A DNA stretch of 11,326 nucleotides from the NCBI GenBank assembly GCA_900642245.1, contig CAAAJI010000896.1, positions 13,162 to 24,487 of the forward strand. The letters run 5' to 3'. The translations under genes and the position numbers were made by a program. The stretch comes from Fragilaria radians. Lineage: Eukaryota; Bacillariophyta; Fragilariophyceae; Fragilariales; Fragilariaceae. The notes beneath the pieces are model-generated. The model did not search any database. It saw only the letters and a program-made list of their open reading frames with translations, and had not been told where the DNA came from. This document shows, in pieces, positions 6,466-11,326 of this stretch (its first letter is position 1; every line of letters starts with the position of its first letter).

Positions 6466-8070
6466 ATGATTCTGCCTTTCTACATTGCGTTTCTTTTTCA
6501 GTTGTTTCTTTTTGGGACTCAAGGTAATGCAAATATGATGACAATGACCAATATCGTGTTTTATATATTGATCTCATTGAATGATGTGTGTGTTTCATCA
6601 GCTGAAATTTTACAGATGGAACCAACAAAGAAACCATCCAAGAAACCAAACAAGCAAATGGTAACGACAAAGGCACCTTCACGAAGAAAAACAAGTACTC
6701 CCAATCAGGATGGATGCAAGCAAACCACTGTTTCTGAAAACGATAAAAAAGTTGCATGCAATTATTTAGGAGTATTGGATGTGGTAAAATGTCTCAACAC
6801 AACTTCTTTTTTCTCCTTTGAAGCTAAAGTCATTCCAACACAGATCAGGTTGCTAACAAAATTAACCAGCTTAGAAATTATGGTTAAAGGCACAATACCA
6901 ACTGAGATTGGATGTCTCACCAGAATGGAACGCTTCAATATCTATGCTAATTTTGAATTAGAAAGATTAAAAGGTAAAATCCCTACATCCATTGGAAAAC
7001 TGACAAGATTGCTTCATCTTTCTTTTTTGTTTAATGAATTGACTGGAACAATTCCATCATCCTTTGGGTCCTTGATAAAGTTGACAGCTCTGTATTTGAA
7101 TAGTAATCAATTGACTGGAACAATTCCATCATCCCTTGGGTCCTTGATAAAGTTGACTGCTCTGGATTTGAACAGTAATCAATTGAATGGAACAATTCCG
7201 TCATCCCTAGGGTCCTTGACAGCATTGGCTTCTCTGAATTTGTATAGAAATCAACTGACTGGTACAATTCAGTCATCCCTTGGGTCCTTGATAAAGTTGA
7301 CTGCTCTGGATTTGACATCAAATCAGTTGACTGGAACAATTCCGTCATTCCTTGGGTTCTTGACAAAGTTGAGTAGTCTGATTTTGGACAATAATCAGTT
7401 GACTGGTACAATTCTGTCATCCCTTGGGTCCTTGAAAACATTGGCTTCTTTGAATTTGAACAATAATCAATTGACTGGAACCATTCCTTCATTCCTTGGG
7501 TCCTTGAAAACATTGACTTCTCTGTATTTGTCTAGAAATCAATTGACTGGAACAATTCCGTCATCCCTTGGGTCCTTGATAAAGTTGACTGATCTGGATT
7601 TGAACGGTAATCAATTGAATGGGACAATTCCTTCATCCCTTGGGTCCTTGACAACATTGACATCTCTGTATTTGAGTTATAATCAATTGACCGGTACAAT
7701 TCCATCATCCCTTGGGTCCTTGACAAAGTTGAAGGCTCTGTTTTTGGAAAATAATCAATTTATTGGGATGATTCCAACATTACTTGGATCCTTGGCAACA
7801 TTGTATGAACTGTCTTTGAACTTTAATCAATTGACTGGAACCATTCCGTCATCCCTTGGGTCCTTGACAAAATTGTATGAACTGTATTTGAACAACAATC
7901 AATTGACTGGGACAATTCCGTCAGCCCTTGGGTCCTTGAGAACATTGTATTTATTGTATTTGCAGAATAATAAATTGACTGGAGCATTACCTTTAACACT
8001 TTGCTCATCTATACTTACACCATCTATAGATTGTGAAGAAGTAAAATGCAATTGTTGTGGTTGTTGTTAA
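6466..8070 (+). CDS. Secreted plant-type leucine-rich-repeat protein
   Basis: This is the one long intact gene of the window. It has 534 codons as an open frame, or 508 if the 78-nt intron at 6524-6601 is removed. The ATG has A at -3 and opens directly into a hydrophobic signal peptide, and no other early ATG is as well placed. In spliced numbering the peptide would end G-T-Q-A at residue 20. A basic Pro/Lys/Thr linker (P-T-K-K-P-S-K-K-P) and a region with Cys 58, 72 and 83 follow, then two irregular LRRs and fourteen 24-residue repeats (about 156-491) of the form L-x-x-L-x-L-x-x-N-x-L-T-G-x-I-P. The end is D-C-E-E-V-K-C-N-C-C-G-C-C, probably a disulfide cap. N-G-T sequons occur in two repeats. 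There is no transmembrane segment or kinase domain, so an extracellular or wall binding role is likely; the ligand is unknown. Confidence 0.88.
   Translation: MILPFYIAFLFQLFLFGTQGNANMMTMTNIVFYILISLNDVCVSSAEILQMEPTKKPSKKPNKQMVTTKAPSRRKTSTPNQDGCKQTTVSENDKKVACNYLGVLDVVKCLNTTSFFSFEAKVIPTQIRLLTKLTSLEIMVKGTIPTEIGCLTRMERFNIYANFELERLKGKIPTSIGKLTRLLHLSFLFNELTGTIPSSFGSLIKLTALYLNSNQLTGTIPSSLGSLIKLTALDLNSNQLNGTIPSSLGSLTALASLNLYRNQLTGTIQSSLGSLIKLTALDLTSNQLTGTIPSFLGFLTKLSSLILDNNQLTGTILSSLGSLKTLASLNLNNNQLTGTIPSFLGSLKTLTSLYLSRNQLTGTIPSSLGSLIKLTDLDLNGNQLNGTIPSSLGSLTTLTSLYLSYNQLTGTIPSSLGSLTKLKALFLENNQFIGMIPTLLGSLATLYELSLNFNQLTGTIPSSLGSLTKLYELYLNNNQLTGTIPSALGSLRTLYLLYLQNNKLTGALPLTLCSSILTPSIDCEEVKCNCCGCC
6524..6601 (+). 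other. Probable 78-nt GT-AG intron inside the LRR gene
   Basis: The stretch begins GTAATG and ends TTTCATCAG after a T/G-rich run. It is 78 nt and has no stop in frame, so the ORF reads through it. Removing it joins exon 1 (6466-6523) to 6602 by forming a GCT Ala codon and places G-T-Q-A at the end of the signal peptide, a good signal-peptidase site. Reading through adds 26 residues with a second hydrophobic run (I-V-F-Y-I-L-I-S-L) that makes little sense in a secreted protein. Very short introns are common in diatoms and other protists. Confidence 0.65.
7009..8016 (+). repeat. Fourteen tandem 72-bp units encoding LRRs
   Basis: Each unit encodes one 24-residue LRR without indels. The string CTTGGGTCCTTGA recurs exactly nine times at 72-bp register, so the DNA itself is repetitive and not just the protein. 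The first units (from 7009) and the last (7945-8016) are more diverged, as expected when internal units expand or convert. Units 4-6 and 10-12 resemble each other as blocks; only units 5 and 11 have N-G-T in place of T-G-T. Confidence 0.95.
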
Positions 8071-8249
8071 AGTAATCTATCCATTCTTAAAATATTTTCA
8101 TTGTCTATATCAAGTTTTTAATTTACTTGAAATAATTTTACAATTTTTTTGTTTAAATTCCAGCTCATTAAATACCAATATCTTCTCTCTGATATTCCGT
8201 GTGGAGAATAAGATTTTCAGTAGATGTATGCATTATAATCCAAGAACAT

Positions 8250-8329
8250 GCATGATCATTTTGCCTAGTAGGATTTTGCCACTAGTTGATTGTGAAGAAC
8301 TGAAATGTAATTGTTGTGCTTGTCACTAA
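8250..8329 (+). pseudogene. Orphan copy of the LRR gene's C-terminal tail
   Basis: A frame ending at TAA 8327-8329 encodes S-R-I-L-P-L-V-D-C-E-E-L-K-C-N-C-C-A-C-H, nearly the same as the end of the LRR protein 258 bp upstream (S-S-I-L-T-P-S-I-D-C-E-E-V-K-C-N-C-C-G-C-C). DNA from 8288 to 8330 matches 8029-8071 at 36 of 43 positions. No LRR units precede it. It is probably the remains of a second tandem LRR gene whose repeats were deleted. An alternative last exon is possible, but I found no donor that keeps the frame. The last residue of the Cys motif is His here. Confidence 0.7.
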
Positions 8330-9540
8330 AATTAGCCATTCATTGATAAACAAAGTTACAAAGTGAGTGCTGCAATTTGCAAAATAATACATTTAAAGAA
8401 ATTGAATAGGTTATGAGATTGACTTTTATCTTGAAACAATCAAACTCTATGTGAGACAATAGTCAAAGTATCAAATACAAAGTTTGTTCTTTTTAAAACA
8501 ATGCATAATGTCCCAAACTTACATTCTTAATGTACCAAATCATTCAGATTGATTCTAGTGCATAGTGAACTATTATCGAGACATGTGGCTTTGAAGAAGA
8601 GAACTACTAGCTACATTGACTAGTCTCACATCAAGGTTTCCCTTTTGTTAGGTTAAGAATTGTTTGTATTGGTTCCTGAAATGCCATGATTGAAATTTGA
8701 ATTGACTTCTTTCCAAGTACTTTACCTATATCTTTTCTTACCAATGAATTCATACTAATTGTAATAATTGCATTTGGATCCCTAAATTCAACCTTAACAT
8801 ATCCCAAAGAAACATGTCATTTCCACTCTTCTCAGAATCCAACTGAGCGTATATAGCTATGAGTCAAATGGTATATTGTCCTTCCTTTCAAGTGCACATG
8901 TCTACACCACCATCTTGCATGGACTGGTACACTCTCATGTTCTTATTACATCTATCAATTAAGGCGATTGTTTCTGTCTTTTTGTTATTGTAACCTTGGA
9001 TGTCCAGTTAAAGCGCACGTGCAACATTGCTTTGCAGAAAGTTCCAAATGAACCCTCAAACAGTTGCTTCTAATCCTCCTCGACACTATTGAAAACGATT
9101 TGGTTCTTCAGATAGTTCAAAGTCTGTTGTTCTTGATGTTTTCAGCAATTGTCTTGTCATCCGTAATTTTCTTGATCTTTGCTTTTTGACTTTGGCACCC
9201 ATCTACATGTAAGGTAAATAAATTTAAGGCAGAATTTGATGCATTCACTCAGCAACAGCAGTCTACGGGAACGAAAGCACCAGAGGCGTATGCTTTTTGT
9301 GTGAGATAAAAAGTTTCCAAGGTGAAGGAATACACTTCAATGGATCAGGATATCATTTGGAAGTATATGTTGAAAGTATATTAGCAATTGATAGGGATTC
9401 ATTCGCAAAAATGTTTGTACATAATCTTTATACGCATATAGTTAGTAAATAGAGCGTTTAAATCAATAATTTGATAATGGAAACATAGCCAAGGAGTAAG
9501 TAAATAAATGGAAAGTTAACGAAAATTCAACCTCACAGTA
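8330..9540. other. Intergenic stretch after the LRR locus
   Basis: Apart from the minus-strand traces at 8634-9210, no gene, repeat or RNA was recognised on either strand. The part 9211-9540 holds only short open stretches, the longest coding-like one near 9218-9305 on the plus strand (with F-D-A-F-T-Q-Q-Q-Q). A clear polyadenylation signal for the LRR gene was not seen. Confidence 0.4.
8634..9210 (-). pseudogene. Possible decayed minus-strand gene, unrecognised
   Basis: Several successive minus-strand stretches look coding in composition but change frame. One of about 36 codons lies near 9210-9100 (rich in Lys/Arg, with E-L-S-E-E-P-N-R-F). Another of 39 codons lies around 9000-8890 (with T-I-A-L-I-D-R-C-N-K-N). 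The clearest is 61 codons at 8634-8816, with V-K-V-E-F-R-D-P-N-A-I-I-T-I-S and a TGA stop at 8631-8633. None was recognised. They could be exons with missed introns, a pseudogene, or chance. Confidence 0.25.
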
Positions 9541-9700
9541 CATATTGATATGGAGATATTATATGATCAAGGAAGGGTGACCATAAAACTTAAAGGATCA
9601 CTGGAGAAAGTGTTGGTGACAATACAACCTAAAAAGTATTGAAATTATGCATTAGAGGAAGAAAACAAAAAATTATTTCTGTACCATGAGGCTACTAAGA
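9541..9700 (+). pseudogene. Fragment of a second copia-type reverse transcriptase
   Basis: The plus-strand frame reads H-I-D-M-E near 9541, then V-T-I-K-L-K-G-S-L-E-K-V-L-V-T-I, P-K-K-Y, a TGA, and N-Y-A-L-E-E-E-N-K-K-L-F-L-Y-H. Copia RTs of stramenopiles have this order: I-x-L-x-G, then P-x-x-Y, a short charged stretch ending in L-Y, then K-A-L-Y-G. The K-A-L-Y-G part is replaced by A-T-K-R-M here and no Y-V-D-D follows. It differs from the RT at 1498-2610 and so would be a separate, older insertion. Identification is by pattern only. Confidence 0.45.
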
Positions 9701-10290
9701 GAATGACAAATATCATTAGTTTTCAGATATGTAACTAAGACGCGCTAGGAGTACTTGTTATTTCGTCATTGTGATTCGTTAGCTTATCTTGACATCACTC
9801 AAAGGCGATTAAGCATTATATTGTCGCTGAATCAGTTCATGCAGGTAGGTTATCCAAAACTTAGTCTTATGATTTGCTATAGGGCACTGCATTTAAATTG
9901 GCCAAAGTTATCATCCAGCATGTGTCATTGTCCTTGAAGGTATGACCCAAGCTGCTTCTCCTGCCTTGGCAGTATATGGAAGCCAGGAGGGACCTCTTTT
10001 TCTCTGATTTGGTTAGCACTTTGAATTTCATGTTGGTTGGCTGTTCTGAAAGTTCTCTAGGAAATATTGAGTGTTAATAATGGCAAATTTTGGTAGGGTG
10101 GTTGGATGATTGCTAGATCAGTTGTGAGGAACAAAGATATATCAAGAAACAATTTCATTCTTAACTAAGTTGACAATAGGGTACTTATGATAATCTTTAA
10201 TTCATTATTGGTATGTAGTTGCATCGATCCCTTCTTCTCTCTCTTTAACAATTCCAGTCAATTCAAGCTGCAGTAGAGTTTTCTGTAAGG
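9701..10290 (+). other. Decayed sequence with short coding-like traces
   Basis: A 60-codon ORF (9755-9937) has no recognised family. An overlapping frame at 9897-10007 encodes V-I-V-L-E-G-M-T-Q-A-A-S-P-A-L and looks more protein-like, but it is open for only 36 codons before TGA. GT-AG pairs can be drawn around these pieces, though none is convincing. The sequence from 10114 to 10249 is one copy of a diverged direct repeat. Confidence 0.3.
10114..10249 (+). repeat. Diverged direct repeat, copy A
   Basis: This pairs with 10701-10846. The best-matching blocks are 10114-10137 (about 18 of 24), 10158-10192 (about 30 of 35, with the shared string ACTTATGATA or TTCTTATGATA) and 10223-10249 (CCTTCTTCTYTCTC). 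The blocks keep their order and nearly their spacing, with an extra ~11 bp in copy B. The first block encodes A-R-S-V-V-R-N-K here. Confidence 0.6.
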
Positions 10291-10294
10291 GTCA

Positions 10295-10513
10295 ATGAGG
10301 GAGTCAATATTGACAAAGATAAACAATTTTGAGATTGAATTTAAAGGAGAAATAGGTTCATTCATAAAACAAAAACGGGCCATGGAAATAGAAATATCAG
10401 AGGCAACTGCATTTTGTGTGATCAAAGTGCCTAACAAAAGAAGATTGAAACAAGAGCAGCTTTTCATAGATAGAAGAGGTAATCCAATTGGGTTGTTAAC
10501 AGCACTTGATTAG
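10295..10513 (+). CDS. Short hypothetical protein or exon remnant
   Basis: The 72-codon frame starts M-R-E-S-I-L and ends G-L-L-T-A-L-D. It is hydrophilic with mixed charge (F-K-G-E-I-G-S-F-I-K-Q-K-R) and has no signal peptide, membrane segment or recognised motif. Its amino-acid make-up is more like a real protein than the antisense frame. A different plus frame upstream (10260-10330) reads A-A-V-E-F-S-V-R-V-N-E-G-V and could be its former continuation, which would make this a frame-broken pseudogene. It lies between the two copies of the diverged repeat. Confidence 0.25.
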   Translation: MRESILTKINNFEIEFKGEIGSFIKQKRAMEIEISEATAFCVIKVPNKRRLKQEQLFIDRRGNPIGLLTALD

Positions 10514-10700
10514 CATTTGCTGAACTATGAAGAAAGCAAGAATGAGATGTCAATCATTATAGAGACAATCAGAAAATGGGGCGCATAAAACACAGAGAAA
10601 ATGAATTTCTACAATAATATACCAAGAGATCGAAGACATCACTGGATGTAATGGAATCATATAATAATAGTCCAATCAAATATTCAAAATATGCTCATGG

Positions 10701-10846
10701 TAGAACATTTGCAAGGAACCAAAAGAGTTTAACGTAAGTTTCTTTCTTTACTAAGTGGACGATAGGGTTCTTATGATATTTTTCAGATAATTCTTTGCTG
10801 CAAAGTCATTCCCAATTGAAACGAATCCTTCTTCTTTCTCTCAAAC
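10701..10846 (+). repeat. Diverged direct repeat, copy B
   Basis: Partner of 10114-10249. Its first block encodes G-R-T-F-A-R-N-Q, similar to copy A, at the end of a ~39-codon open frame that ends near 10733. A GTAAGT at 10734 and a TTTTTCAG ending at 10786 would make a 53-nt intron here. Duplicated exon-intron remnants are one reading; none is proven. Confidence 0.55.
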
Positions 10847-10948
10847 CATACTGTTGCACTTTGCTTAGTCATACGACAGTCATTCATGATGGTGGGTTAT
10901 AGGTAGATATCGATTCAGGTTTAGGGAATTCCTCTCTTTCCCATCAAT

Positions 10949-11161
10949 TTACTCCAGTATATTGATAATATCCAACCAACTTGCTGGAGACGGTTCTGTG
11001 AACATACCGATGCATATCACAGCTGGAGTAAATCCATAGAAAAGTACCATACGGGATTGTTGAAATAGAAAGTTAATGTCAAATAACTTGGATACCATGA
11101 GACGGCAATACTTGAATGGAGAAAATAACCCTTTTGATTGTCTTCGTCTTGGTACAGGCAT
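10949..11161 (-). CDS. Tom7-like subunit of the mitochondrial outer-membrane translocase
   Basis: The predicted protein has 70 residues: a basic N-terminus (M-P-V-P-R-R-R-Q-S-K), a middle with K-L-F, then one hydrophobic segment with Y-G-F-T-P-A-V-I-C-I-G at 42-52, and a short tail T-E-P-S-P-A-S-W-L-D-I-I-N-I-L-E. Tom7 proteins are 55-75 residues with a single tail-proximal membrane span carrying G-[FW]-x-P-x-V-[IL]-x-x-G, which this fits closely. Tom7 steadies and tunes the TOM import pore. The ATG at 11161 (AACGATG) is preferred over the in-frame Met at 11206 on length and context. The frame is intact and intronless. The match is from memory of the family, so a chance short ORF is not excluded. 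Confidence 0.55.
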   Translation of the reverse strand: MPVPRRRQSKGLFSPFKYCRLMVSKLFDINFLFQQSRMVLFYGFTPAVICIGMFTEPSPASWLDIINILE

Positions 11162-11326
11162 CGTTGTGATTGAGGTTCGGACCTGGAACTCTTTCCTATT
11201 ACTCAATGTGAGTGCGAAAGGGTTGGTTTCGATGGCTGTCTGATTCTTTCAAGGGTTTAACCCTAACATGCATGAAACAAGGAATTAGGAATGTCGTGGG
11301 AATTCGTTTTTCTTGCCGATTCACTT
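11162..11326 (-). promoter_or_regulatory. Upstream region of the Tom7-like gene
   Basis: This holds the presumed promoter and 5' UTR, cut by the window end. A telomere-like AACCCTAAC (plus strand, 11259-11267) lies about 100 bp before the start, and a CATGCATG palindrome is at 11267-11274. In plants, AAACCCTAA boxes occur in promoters of housekeeping genes; whether this applies here is unknown. No TATA box is evident. Confidence 0.25.

Noticed and set aside
6182..6757. A 191-codon minus-strand ORF over the LRR start
   Set aside because: It runs antisense through the signal peptide and linker of the LRR gene and the 25-bp repeats, with no recognisable domain.
7031..7513. A 160-codon minus-strand ORF with repeating S-R-T-Q-G-M-T-E-L
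   Set aside because: It is the antisense shadow of the 72-bp LRR units; its repeats only mirror them, as do those at 7532-7726 and 7823-8008.
7009..8016. Regular 72-bp repeats as a CRISPR or satellite array
   Set aside because: There are no unique spacers, and the units encode canonical 24-residue LRRs without frame breaks.
8041..8297. An alternative intron joining the LRR gene to the second Cys tail
   Set aside because: The nearest donor (GTAAAA at 8041) and acceptor (8297) give an immediate stop codon after joining; no better donor was seen.
10258..10467. 69-codon minus-strand ORF
   Set aside because: It is antisense to the more protein-like plus-strand frame at 10295-10513.

Overview
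The window looks like nuclear DNA from a stramenopile, most likely a diatom. It is an AT-rich retrotransposon nest followed by protein-coding and decayed sequence. The evidence for this is the Ty3/gypsy-type Gag at the left, the secreted LRR protein with a Lys/Pro linker and one very short GT-AG intron, and the eukaryote-only Tom7-like protein at the right. The assignment is inference from sequence character; no database was searched.

Layout. (1) Positions 1-847 and 5351-5603 (+) hold the gag and start of protease of an old Ty3/gypsy-like element with frameshifts, stop codons and a changed protease motif. (2) A complete but dead Ty1/copia element (848-5350, - strand) is inserted in it. It has two 164-bp LTRs about 95% identical, a polypurine tract, a 6-bp flanking duplication, and Gag, protease, integrase, reverse transcriptase and RNase H in copia order, broken by about seven frameshifts and three in-frame stops. 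(3) 5604-6169 has no recognisable gene. (4) 6170-6329 holds three copies of a 25-bp repeat, followed by a TATA-like box. (5) 6466-8070 (+) is an intact gene for a secreted plant-type LRR protein with fourteen 24-residue repeats and a Cys-rich tail. A 78-nt in-frame intron probably interrupts the end of its signal peptide. (6) 8250-8329 is a second, orphan copy of that tail. (7) 8330-10900 holds only weak coding traces: possible minus-strand exons, a piece of a second copia-type reverse transcriptase, an unrecognised 72-codon ORF and a diverged direct repeat. (8) 10949-11161 (-) encodes a 70-residue protein resembling Tom7 of the mitochondrial outer-membrane import complex.

Nothing here forms an operon-like functional system. 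The two genes that look intact (LRR and Tom7-like) appear unrelated. The most informative points are the datable nested insertion, CpG-type decay in the LTRs, the cryptic 3n intron, and signs that the LRR locus was once duplicated.
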